Positions 26,506 through 38,300 of a DNA stretch of 64,000 bases are shown here, piece after piece. Position 1 is the stretch's first letter. Each line of letters begins with the position of its first letter. Both the position numbers and the translations under genes were made by a program. The notes under the pieces are model-generated. The model saw nothing but the letters and a program-made list of their open reading frames with translations, was not told where the DNA came from and made no database searches. Source of the stretch: Ciona savignyi (lineage: Eukaryota; Chordata; Ascidiacea; Phlebobranchia; Cionidae); the NCBI GenBank assembly GCA_000149265.1, contig CH002827.1, positions 54,603-118,602 of the forward strand, read 5' to 3'.

Positions 26506-29500
26506 TATCGGTACCTTCGACAACCTGATTTTGGGTGCAGGTAATTTTGCGGTTATCCGTGTTATTAAGCAAACATTCTAATGACAGGACAACGATTTCC
26601 TATACAATATTTAAATAAACATTTATCCGACAACCCAGGTAAAAGCATGTGGTGTTCCTACAATTATTTAACGTTTCACTCTACTGGCGTCTAGCGGCAT
26701 ATCATAATGATGGTTTAATCCGCTGAATGGCAACCTTTTGTTTTTTTTTATCAACCCATTGTTTGTTTTGTTGCCATGAGAATTTGGCAGACACCACGTA
26801 TTGTTTAAACTCCTCGCTACTACCTTGTAGTACGCTTGTTTTAGTCGCTACTACCTTGTAGTACGCTTGTGTTTCATTCATCTCGCTTAAGTCTGGCATA
26901 CTTCTAACAGTTCCGTTCCCTATATACCCTTGTAAGGTTTACCGGACACGTCATTTTTCGTTATACCCGGTGTATTCACTGGCCTATCTTAACCACTGTC
27001 GTTTTTTATCATATCTTGTTAACTTAACATAATAATGAAATTTTTCGGTAATGGAATGAAGGAGCAAAACAAATAAACGGCAAACCGTCTAGTCGTTAAA
27101 ACACGTCATTAAGAAACAAAGATATAAATAAGTAAATTTTAATTTTTTTAGATTTAGTTCCTTTCATTCAGTCCGCTACACTATTCAACGATGTATTTAC
27201 TCAAAATGTTTAAACTACAGTATAGTGATATTTCTTTAATGTGAAAGAGCAAAAAAATAAACTAAGCTAAACACTAAACAATGTTCACGGCTCCAAGAAG
27301 TTGCATACACTATGTTAAGGGCATTCCTACAACAAGCTTTTGGTATTTCAGTGCCCTCGGACATCTGGACCATACAACAAAGCAAGACGATTCGGAAAAG
27401 CCCCCTTTCCTCAGTGTATACATTTTGAACAATACAATTGGAGTGCAAACTGCCCGTTAAGGGATTACAGGATTTAGTTTCAAATCTAAATACTGACTTA
27501 TCGACATCGTATTTAGTGCTCTGGAATTCAACTTTTATAGTAAGAACTAAAAGAGTCATTTTTATCTCTAAAATTAACCTATTTTCTTGGATATTTTTAT
27601 ATTTTGTCATATTTAAAAATTGGGGAAACGTTCAGTTAACAGGGTTTTTAAATTTAAAACTTTTGATTCTTAATGATTTATTGTAAAAAATTACACTAAA
27701 ACCAACAATTTTGCCTTTACTCATTTTTTGTGTTTCCGTTGCAAATAAATCCGAATGTCCTTTCTTGATTTTCCCTCCTTTCAAATCCCACTATTGCAAT
27801 AAGTTTGTAGGTTAAACACATTTTTTCATTGCAGTGGAAACTGTTTGCGAAAAAATCATTTTGTTTGATGACCGCAGTTGTGACTGGAAACCGTGAAATG
27901 CACTGGTACTCATGGCTGGGTTGCCGTAAACGATGTTTGAAATACACTGACCCAAATACATTGTTTGAATGTGTTTTGAGCGACAGTCTAGACACATGCA
28001 CTGCTTTATAATGCCAGTCAGTATAGTACATATAGAACTGGCTTCTCAAAATAGAGATTTATTCTTTGTGGTATAGAATAGCTGCCATTATTGGTTTGTT
28101 TGGTTAAGAAACTCTCTCTCTTTCATACTTTATACCATTGCGCACTTTTTTGGTAAATCGCTTATAACCAATATTTACTATGTCATGAATACACGCCCCA
28201 GCCAAACAGATGGACAAACCATAAATTGCCATAGAATTGAAAACAGTAATTTTTGTGTTTTCAAGTAAAACTTATATGAAGTACGGAGACATTGATCCTA
28301 CATGAAATCCGAAACCAAACCACGTACGTGTATTGTTTCAATGAATTCGCCATAGCTACGAAGTGTCAACATATGTTTAATATCAGCGTTATCAAGAAGT
28401 CAAACAAACATTTAAGACCTGCCACACGGAATGTATACCAGCTAACACGAAAGTTTCGCAAATATTTAATCTGAACAAGAAGTAAGCTGTAATATGGACA
28501 CAGCTTTTCTAGAAGTTTTACTGCCTTTACGATAATGTTAATTCGATTAATCTTGCGTTATGGCATCGGGACAATGGCCTTCCGGTAAAAACGTTCGTAA
28601 ATTTGAATCGGAAATGTTCCCGGTGCTTTGTTACTATGAATTGCTGGAACACGCTACCGGCGCATTCTGTCGTAGATCCATTGCAGATTGAATTCCCGGG
28701 ATTTCCTGATTGGACACGCCAAGTCATATAACACCCATCGGCGTGCCTTGAAAAGAAAGCCTCTCTGTTTATCCACATAGCCGCCCCCATTATTATTCGT
28801 TGTCTACGTCATTGGATATCCCCTTCTCGGGTGGCACGTCACCATGGGCGACAGAGACGGGGCTGTGTGGAATTCAAAAGAAGTGGCGTCGTCGGAGAAA
28901 GACAAATATTTAACGCTCCTGCTCTTAAACGCTGGACATTGATCAAGGAACCGGCCTCAGCGAGCTCGTGGTTGCTGTGGATACTTAGAACGCCCACCTC
29001 TCTCTCTCTCTGCATATCGGATTTCAACTTCGTTAACATGCTGTTAACTTTACGATGGTGGTAAAACGGATTCTTTATGAATTAATTCTGAACGATCGGT
29101 TATATTAAAAAATTAAAAGACGTTCTACTAAATTCACTTAACCTACGTTAGTCGTATTTAATGTCACACGTTTAAAATTGCAAACGAAATTCATACTAAA
29201 TAAGTATGTTACCAAATATGATAAAACGGCGCTGTGAAAAATATTGCGATAACTATATATTTTTCATTTTGTTTTTATAAGCAATTGCTGATAAATTAGA
29301 ACTTTTCTCCTTTAAAATAGAACAAATTGTATAATTTTTCATTCAAGATATTCTTCCACCTTGCTTGTCGGCATCCTTCGAAGTATTTCCCAGGCAACGG
29401 CGGAATAAATACCAAAGTTTTATTATCTTTTATCCTGCGCGATGCGGGTTGAATAGAATAGGGTGTTGCCTTTCAATTGATGGCGGCGTGGTACAAATAG

Positions 29501-29604
29501 TAGCGTTTCTACGGCCACCTGCGAATACAGAAAAAGGCAGCATCTTAGACGAGCTGATGGATAAATTGATTCGTAGCCCAAATCAAAGCCCAGTTATAGA
29601 CTCG
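26506..29604. other. Gene-poor stretch, no supported gene
   Basis: No exon chain could be assembled. Two points are visible. About 26815-26871 holds a short direct duplication whose unit contains the hairpin tactaccttgtagta. About 26945-27080 resembles sequence near 7630-7760, suggesting a dispersed repeat. About 28540-29060 is less AT-rich and open on both strands, but nothing there is recognisable. Confidence 0.35.
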
Positions 29605-30556
29605 ACAGTTGGTCCACGGAGTTCAGTTTGTTTTATAGGTTTGTATCTACCGTCACCTTGGTAACGGGACTAGCGATTGCGTTCGGCGGTACCCACCAGT
29701 CGACTTCATTTTATCTTGGACAGCATCAGCGGAAGTTGACAGTTAGTTGAGAGTCGTTTACGGAACAGACATGAGTTTTAAATTAAAAAAATTATACCAG
29801 CCTTTATCCTAATATAAAACAAAATCGTACTCCAGATCTATTATAGTGCTTCTGCATTTGCTTGTGTAATCTAGACACCACTTTTTATACCAAAAATGGA
29901 TGAGTTGCAACAAGCAGGAGATGTCATCGGGTCTGCTTCAGATGTAATGAAGTCAGCCGGAGCTCTTTCAAAATCTCTTCCCGGAATGGAAAATCCGGCG
30001 GCGAAGGTTAGTCGTCTTTTTCATTTTCCAAGTGTCTTTTTTTATTGCCATGCAATAACTTTAAATCGATCGATTCTTAGGTTCCGCGGAACCAGAAATC
30101 TGCCCATCCTGCAACCAAAAGATTGTCACAAGCCAGCCCGGAGGTAAGACGTGAAAGCATTTTGCGTAAGTTTGTAAAAATAAACGTCCTCAATTTCACT
30201 CGTCTCTTTAAAAGAAAGAATATGTGGATTCTAATACATCTAAATGAATAAACACCTCACTTTTCTATTAAATTTACATTAATTGCTTTTAATATAGCAA
30301 CTATGCGAAGCTATAATAAGCTCGGTGCTGATACAGATTTTGGCATATTTACAGTAATACGGTATAATTACAGGTCGCGTTAACCATTTGGATTTTAAAA
30401 TATGGGTGGCTTGTAGTGTTTATTATCATTTAACTATCTTACAGGTATCGACGTCGCGGACGCTGCTGATAAAGCTGGTAGCGTACTGGACTGCTGTTCC
30501 AAGGCGTTTGATTGCTTCGGTAAAGCGAACGATATGGTCCAGGAAGTACAATAATA
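29605..30556 (+). repeat. Tandem duplication unit, copy 1
   Basis: Matches 31993-32933 almost base for base over promoter-proximal sequence, three exons and both introns. Similarity starts at acagttggtc (29605 and 31993) and fades just after the last coding exon. The two units are about 2.4 kb apart. Confidence 0.9.
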
Positions 30557-30576
30557 TGAACACTCAGCTTGAATAA
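29896..30576 (+). pseudogene. Small Cys protein gene, copy 1, frameshifted
   Basis: Exons 29896-30006, 30081-30143 and from 30445. The sequence is very close to copy 2 at 32276. Exon 1 is 111 nt instead of 112: one base is missing near 29990 (ggaaaatcc against ggcaaaatcc). In the ancestral frame the last exon would end at TAA 30552-30554. With the shift, exons 2-3 are read in another frame without meeting a stop until 30576, giving a basic, Arg-rich tail and losing the CxxC and CC motifs. This is either a recent null allele, a sequencing or assembly error, or a translated novel C terminus. The protein family is unknown. Confidence 0.65.
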
Positions 30577-31992
30577 CAAACTCGTTACAATCAAATTTCA
30601 AATTGAACAATTTAACTAATTTTCGATCAAACTTTCAGGCTTTATATCAATACGGATTTTTTAAAGGGTACAGTATACTATGTAAGATTTTGCTTTTAAT
30701 TGTTTTTTTACTCCTCATAATACTGTAGCACTTGGAAACCACTGTTTATTTTTTCGTTTCTTTTATATGAATTCTACTTATACAATATACCACGCACTTT
30801 TGACTTTTGCGTGCCTTATAAATTATATTCAGGTTAGGTGTGATGTACTTTTAGTATAACATGTGAATTCCTTCCTTTGTTCGTTTGCGCGAATGTCGTG
30901 TTTTGAGCCGGAGGGAAATAAATATAAAAGTCTCTGGTTATGGCTGGACAAAACTCAATCTGCGTTGCTTCTGTTTAACTACCGTTCACAAAGTTTGTCA
31001 TGTGGTCGCTGTTATTTGGACTGCTGTTCGCATCATGAATTTACGAGAAGTTGTCTTCGTGACGAACACATCGTAGATTTAAAACTTAGACCCGTAAAAA
31101 GAATTTATAAAATGTTGCCTATAATCACTATACCCTGTTTCCCGTTTGTACCGAAATAGTGACGTCCATGTTGTTGCCATGAGCATACGTATGAACCAAA
31201 CACTTTAAACTAAATCTATTTAACATGGTATGTATTGTGGCTGTACCTTGGGTGCGGGGTGTTTATGTTCAAAGTAGTTATGTCACTTAAAGGACGATTC
31301 ATACCCAACAATCCACTTAAGAAAGAAATTTTTAAACGAGCACTTTACTGGTTTAACATTTACAACACGCCGTCACGGATTCAGCGTGACCAGGTAATGT
31401 AAAATAAAATATCCCAGGACAATGATATGTTAGATTTGCACGAAAAATGCTTATTGCAAACATATATATATATATATATATATATCACCTTGCCATTCAA
31501 AAATGGACCTGGTGATAAGCCCAAGATCGGTTTGATATGAGGCAGTGTGACCGAGACGTTCTACCATATATTCCTTCCTATCTCTCCAATACAAACTGCA
31601 TGAGTCCTTAAAAAATAACGAACACTGGAATTGTTTAGAACTTAACAGCTGGTAAATACATAATCAACATGTTTGGTTGAGTAAGCACGTATTACAAAAA
31701 ACTGCACAGCTAAACATGAAACGTTCGCGTGAAGCTCAGTGCGTCGTCTTAGCAACCATGTATGGATACGGGGATTCCCCCATTATTACTCAGATTTACG
31801 CACCACTAAGATGATATAATCCGTCAAAAGCATTCGCGCATAAAATTCAATGTAATTTGTAAATAAGTTAGGTTTGATTTGGAGTGTCGGTATACTGTCT
31901 AGTCAAATACTATAAAGTGCTTGGTGTCTGGTGCTTAATTATTAAATGCAAAGACGGTCGTTTGCATGGCCAAGTGGTTCGGTTAAAAATTA
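30577..31992. other. Spacer between the duplicated small genes
   Basis: Mostly AT-rich. A (ta)n tract sits at about 31460-31484. About 31805-31985 resembles 32940-33140, which lies on the other side of copy 2, so part of the spacer was duplicated too. A line near 31000 (tggactgctgttcgc) faintly resembles exon 3 of the small gene and could be an older relic. Confidence 0.5.
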
Positions 31993-32933
31993 ACAGTTGG
32001 TCTACGAAGTTCCGTTTGTTTTATAGGTTTGTTATCTACTGTCACCTATGTAACGGAACTGGTGATTGCTTTCGGCGGTACCCACTAGTCGACTTCATTT
32101 TATCTTGGACAGCATCAGCGGAAGTTGACAGTTAGTTCAGAGTCGTTTACGGAAAAGACACAAGTTTTAAATTATAGCAGCCTTTATCCTAATATAAAAC
32201 AAAATCGTACTCCAGATCCATTATAGTGCATCTGCATTTGCTTGAGTAATCTAGACACCACTTTTTATACCAAAAATGGATGAGTTGCAACAAGCAGGAG
32301 ATGTCATCGGGTCTGCTTCAGATGTGATGAAATCAGCCGGAGCTCTTTCAAAATCATTCCCCGAAATGGCAAAATCCGGCGGCGAAGGTTAGTCGTCTTT
32401 TTAATTTTCCAAATGTATTTTTTTATTGCCATGCAATAACTTTAAATCGATCGATTCTTAGGTTCCGCGGAACCAGAAATCTGCCCAGCCTGCAACCAAA
32501 AGATTGTCACAAGCCAGCCCGGAGGTAAGACGTGAAAGTATTTTGCGTAAGTTTGTAAAAATAAACGTCTTCAATTTCACTCGTCTCTTTAAAAGAAAGA
32601 ATATGTGGATTCTAATAAATCTAAATGAATTAACACCTCACTTTTTTATTAAATTTACATTAATTGCTTTTAATATAGCAACTATGCGAAGCTGTGATAA
32701 GCTCGGGCTGATACAGATTTTGGCATATTTACAGTAATACGGTATAATTACAGGTCGCGTTAACCATTTGGATTTTAAAATATGGGTGGCTTGTAGTGTT
32801 TATTATCATTTAACTATCTTACAGGTATCGACGTCGCGGACGCTGCTGATAAAGCTGGTAGCGTACTGGACTGCTGTTCCAAGGCGATTGATTGCTTCGG
32901 TAAAGCGAACGATTTGGTCCAGGAAGAATAAAA
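31993..32933 (+). repeat. Tandem duplication unit, copy 2
   Basis: Partner of 29605-30556, carrying the intact reading frame. It is bracketed by a second repeated segment (about 31805-31985 and 32940-33140), which points to more than one duplication event at this site. Confidence 0.9.
32276..32931 (+). CDS. Small Cys-containing protein, 93 aa, 3 exons
   Basis: Exons 32276-32387, 32462-32524 and 32825-32931 join in phases 1 and 1 to give 93 residues plus stop. There is no signal peptide or membrane segment. The N terminus (MDELQQAGDVIGSASDVMKS) is amphipathic and Ala/Ser-rich. The centre has CPAC (residues 45-48) and the C-terminal part has LDCCSKAIDCF (Cys at about 75, 76, 82). Five Cys could form a small metal or disulfide site. 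I do not recognise the family. The conservation of frame-compatible splice sites in both duplicates, together with the substitution pattern, supports a real gene. A lineage-specific gene is likely. Confidence 0.7.
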
Positions 32934-35389
32934 GATATAATATTTTTATAATCATTGGATAATACAACTCGTCAAAAGCACTAGCGCATAAAAGTTAATG
33001 TAATTTGTAAATAAGTTAGGTTTGATTTTGAGTGTCGGTATACCAACTGGTCAATAACTATAAAATGCTTGGTGTCTGGTGCTTAATTATTAAATGAAAA
33101 GACGGTCGTGTGCATGGGCAAGTGGTTCGGTAAAAATTAACAATAAGTATAACGACAAAAAAACACATAAACAGCAAGCTAATAACATAAAAAAGGACAG
33201 AACGTGTATAAACGGTGTACATGATGCGCATTGGTTGGATACCAAAGCCGCAAATGTTTTTTAAACTTGCGAGATATCGAACTATTGATGTACTAGTTAC
33301 CAACACCGTTTTTGGAAGAATTGTAATTTGTATCAGTCACGTTAACTATTTAGCAGCACAAACGTATGGCCATAAGTAAAAATATTATTAGTTAGGTGTG
33401 ACACATATAAAATTAAGTATTGCAAGTAGATAAGCTTATTGAGAACGCTGTAGATCTTTATCGCCACCTGGCGACTCAGAGAGGTTAAGCGGGCGAATGG
33501 CTGAATGGTTAGCGCCACTGATATATATATATATGTTACATTTTTTATCTTGGTACGTGTTTTTGGTGCGTGCGCTGATTACTTGATGATAATCAACCGT
33601 TTGACCTGTCGCATTTATTGTTCGTTATCTACCCGCCAAAACCCGTTAGAGTTTACGGCCTATTTGCTTTTATATGTGACCACTGCATTGTGTTTTGGTT
33701 GACTTGTGATTTTGTGCTGCTTACGTTAATACAAGCATTTTATATATATCGATGAGAGCTGCTGACTACAGGTTATCGAGACCCTGCCCAAAAGTGTAAC
33801 ATATACATATATACAGATTCTAAATATATATATATATATATTTAGAATTATGTATATTATATTTATGACATAAACTGTTAGTGATACGTCCAAGTGACTG
33901 GTGGCCTTAACGTAACCGATAAAAATATTAATATCTGTATAAACAAACAGTCTTGACGACGCGCCAATCAAGTATTTAAAACTTATTCCGATAAAAGGAA
34001 CTAAAATGAAGCTTCGTGGTCCGGAATTTTTCCCTTTCCCTTAGCAGGTTGTGGTAATCACCATATTCTGCAGTTGAGACTGGATCGGATTTTACCGAAT
34101 GTTGGTTAGATTGAACCAACCTCTTACTTATTCAATTCTTTTAGTATGTCACTTGACGGTCATTGGAAGAACAAAATGGAAGGTCTCAATCATTCATTCA
34201 AATTGTGGTGATCTGGCGACAGGGGTAATGAATTAGTAAACAATCTGGCCATTTCTCGTGTGATGCCCACCCTTGCGTTCGCCCATTCACGGGAATAAAT
34301 AATAACTATCTAAGCCTATGTTTTAAAACTGAACAAAACAACAAAGTCCTAAATATAATTTATCGTACCCGGTTCTTAATTTGCTAAAAGATCGAAAGAC
34401 GTCAGAATATCGCGTTTTTTACCGGAGTGGTTTTCGAACCCTTAATGTGTTCGTCCACAAGACCGCTTTTGTATTAAATTGGTATATGTATCGGTCGCGG
34501 TAATCATTCCCCCTCACGATTACAGGAAATCCAATGTAACCGTGGTGCCAGCAGAGCTAACTAACGAGTTCGACTATGGCGTCTGCCACTTTAAAAATCA
34601 TTTCAGCGATCAACTTATTTTCCCCACAGTCAGACCATTTTTTGTTTGGTGATATCAGTTAAGTCACACTGGAGTGTCGTTGGTGTACTGAGGGAAGTAT
34701 GTCGGATTGAAACATATCCCCACCTATACAAGGTAGGTTATATCTGTGTGCAAGGCACTTGGCAGAACCTAAAACCGCGGGTGTTGATAGATTGTTCTAT
34801 AATTATAGCAATACCTACAAGACGTTGAGTTTGCATTACAACGGCCCACGCTGACCCACTGATTCACATGGCTCATTGTCAAGTGCGTACGAGAGTTAAA
34901 TATTGACATAAAAAAAACAAGAAAAAACTTTAAAATAGTCAACCGGCGGCAGTTTTTTTGTCGCCCAAACTATTTAGAACTGCCGAATTTGAAATATTAA
35001 ATAGTTGTTTAATTTAATTAGCATTTAGATATGTAGATTATTATAACACCATTTCGGATAGTGCGTATCCTATTTTAATTAATTTATCAATCTGATTTTA
35101 TGCTTTTTGATCAGACTATGTTACAACTCCATGGCAGATTAGTTTATTATTCAATATTACAACTCCATTCCTTACCAACCGCACAGATAAGTATTCAACC
35201 GGTCGTTTTACGTCTGCCATAAGGCATCCTGGAGCAATCCCCATGCGTCCCTGGAACAATGCCGTAGCCGATTGTTTTTGTTTGGATGAAAGATTTATGA
35301 TTTCCGAAGCGCCTGTTACTTGAGCGTACAGGGAAGCGCTATCTTTAAGGCCGAGATTAATCAAGATAGTGTCATTTTGTGGCTACAAA
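32932..35389. other. Intergenic, repeat-rich, upstream of synthase copy 1
   Basis: Holds a duplicated segment (32940-33140), AT-rich palindromes (about 33807-33850), and SINE fragments (33490 and 34140-34320 forward; about 34395-34500 tRNA-like, reverse). About 35116-35389 is less AT-rich and should include the promoter and 5' UTR of the gene at 35390. Confidence 0.4.
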
Positions 35390-38300
35390 ATGAAGACAGT
35401 GCTTTATCTTTACATCGTGATTCTAGTTTTGTGCGGTTGGAGTGCAGGTAAGACCTCTTAGCTTCAGCAGACTGATTTGAATTCTTTATATCCGAATTCG
35501 CGGAAATATGGTTGGTGCTATCATATTACTCAACGCACATGTAGATGTGATGAGATCGCAGGTTCTTTTAAAATGTGCAAACATTTTAGTCTGTTATACA
35601 TCATTCTGCGACTAGAATTATGTAGTTTAGTTTCGGTAGAAAAGGGCAACGATAAAAGTTGTTACGGTGGAGAAAAGATAACAAATGTTTTTAAAATAGA
35701 CAGCGCAAACAGCTAACAGATTTTCAATTGCTGTTTTCGATACGGAATGGTTGGCCAAATTCAACGAAATTTGCCGTTTGTCGATTGTCTTCTCTGTCTA
35801 TAGAAGATTTGGTAGCCCAGCCAAAGTCTTAACAACCGCGTGCTTTCCTTTCCAGCAAGACGAACAGTTTGTGGACCATGGTCGCTCTGTAGCGCATCTT
35901 GTGGTTCCGGTTTTCAGACCAGAACCGCCGTCCACACTGAAGTAAATGGGAGCGTATATTCCCAAGTATCTCGAAGAACGTGTAACTTGCAGATATGTCC
36001 ATGTGAGTACGTTTTTCATCTCTCCACAGTAGATGAACTGCCATATCGCTACCCAATTTTTACCGACATATACATGTACTGCACAGCAGTACTATGTGTT
36101 AATCTTTTCAACGAAATTAAATATTAATTAATAAAAATGAAATATTACACGAAAAGAACAGTGAAAGATATAAGTAGTCATCGAGTCAGCTGTCCCTATT
36201 TTGATATAGAGTAACGCACCTTGATTGGACTTTTTATTTTAAAATAGTTTTAAAAGTTAAATAATGTAAGTGTAACTTCCCGACAAGGTGCTGGCTCCTA
36301 ACACCTGTCTTAATGAGAGGTTGCAGTATGCTTATAGACGGCGTCCTATTCAGAGTTTGAAATAACGCGTCATTATCCAAAACTTGTGAATTTATTCGAA
36401 ATTGAATGATGGCGGAAATGAAAGGTCTTGAAATGACGGTTTTCTAAGGAAAAATATATGTACAATTTAATTATCACACAAATTACTAGTTTGAGAAATA
36501 AAACCAATATTTACCAAATTGTGGCTGAACAGGAGCCAAAGCACGTCATACACATCTTCTTTATAACCGTAAATTCCAAAACATACTACCAAAAAACCGA
36601 TTACCTCACGATAATGCTCATGCGGTAAAAAACGAGCGTTTTATAGTTCGGTGAAATTGCGGGAAAAAGGGAATACAATACCGATCTTATTCCCTAGTGA
36701 CATCGATATAATATAAACAATAATTGCGACGATAAATCTTACACTCCCCCCCCAAATTGCGAGATCGTACAATTGAGCAATTTACAATTTAATAGATTTA
36801 CGTCGCGTGTTAAGATTCATTCAATGACCGGGCTAATGCCCGCAATCTCGTTGAGAACTGTAGCAGGGTCAACAGTCTCATTGCGCACGTCCGTAGCGGG
36901 TACTATATGATACATAGTTTGTGTATCGGTCTCTTGAATTCGGTGTCACGTGCTTTGACTAGCACATTTCGAACTACACCGTGGCTGTCCGGGTACACGG
37001 AGGTGATTCTTCCAATGAACCATTGTGACCGTGGTGTTGTGTTGTCCACCAGAAACACAACGTCTCCTATCTTCACGTTTTCTTTTCTGTTGTGCCATTT
37101 CTGGCGTGCGATGATAGTTCGGAGGTACTCTCCCGACCATCTGGCCCAAATTCGGTTGGCTAGATGTAGAACGTAGCACCAGCGGCGTCGAGCGTAACTT
37201 TGCCGTTCATTGGTCAAAGTTGGAGGCAGTTCACTTGACGGGTTCAACTTGAGCAGGTGGTTCGGTGTTAATGGCGTCTCGCCATCGATATTGAGTGTAA
37301 CGGGGAGTGAGAGGTCGACAATTCAATATTGCCTCGGACTCCACGCAGCAGGGTTGTCAGCTGATCATCGTTCAATGTCTTTTCACCTGAAATGGAAAGT
37401 AAAATCCGACGAACATATCTAATCATTCTTTCCCAGGCTTCACCCATGTGTGAAGCCGAAGGGAGGGTTGAAATTCCATTGAATTTCGCGTTGTAGAAGA
37501 AATTCATTTATTTGATTTACACACAGTTTGTCCGGTTTGTGAGGGTTAGTCGGAGGTTGGGTGCTGTAGGTACCAGATTCTGCGGTCGGTGACGATTTCG
37601 TCATATGGCACCTTCTCTGAATAGCACTTTGTCATCATGTTGTTTACTTGCTCGACATACTTTTGTTTAATATTTGAGTTTTGCACAAGTCGCTTTGCTA
37701 AAACTTTAAGGCGCCCCATCGCCATGGCGCCATTGTCTGGGAGAATATCATAATCGTGGCGCAATGGGAGGGGTAATTCATAATGAACAAACTTAACTGA
37801 ACCCTTCATAAGGTCGTGTGCTCTTCGGTCTTCAATCGAGGTCGGGAACCGAAGAAAGCTGTCGTTGAGGTCATCGAGATCGTCGATCATTGGTTTGAGA
37901 TCGTTTTCATCCTTTAAAAACATAACGCTGGCCTTACAATTGGAACGGCTTTTATCACCACAGGGGCCTAGAAGTGACCATCCTAGACGGGTTTTGACAG
38001 CGTCGGGACATCGACCATTTCCGCTTCTCATAGACTCGACACGGAAAACTCGGGGAACGTTCGCCCCGATTAGCAGCTTGACTGATCCATCTTCGATCTG
38101 TGGAATTTTCTCACCTTGCAAATGACGGTGTCGCTGTAACGCCTGCGGATCATATAATACATTAGGCTTCTTATATATTTCATCGACAGCAACGACATCG
38201 GGATGGTTAATGCAATCTTCACCTTCCTCAGGCTGGGCAGAGAGTGCAAGGGACACTGTATCTAAAACACGAGATGATGTTAGGGTTTCCAACGTAATAC

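Noticed and set aside
27236..27610. 124-codon minus-strand ORF and overlapping + strand ORFs at 27.2-28.1 kb
   Set aside because: No recognisable domain, no supporting exon chain, overlapping frames on both strands, and composition like the surrounding AT-rich DNA.
28527..29064. Open frames on both strands in a less AT-rich patch
   Set aside because: No homologous motif recognised and no consistent splice structure; kept as unassigned sequence only.
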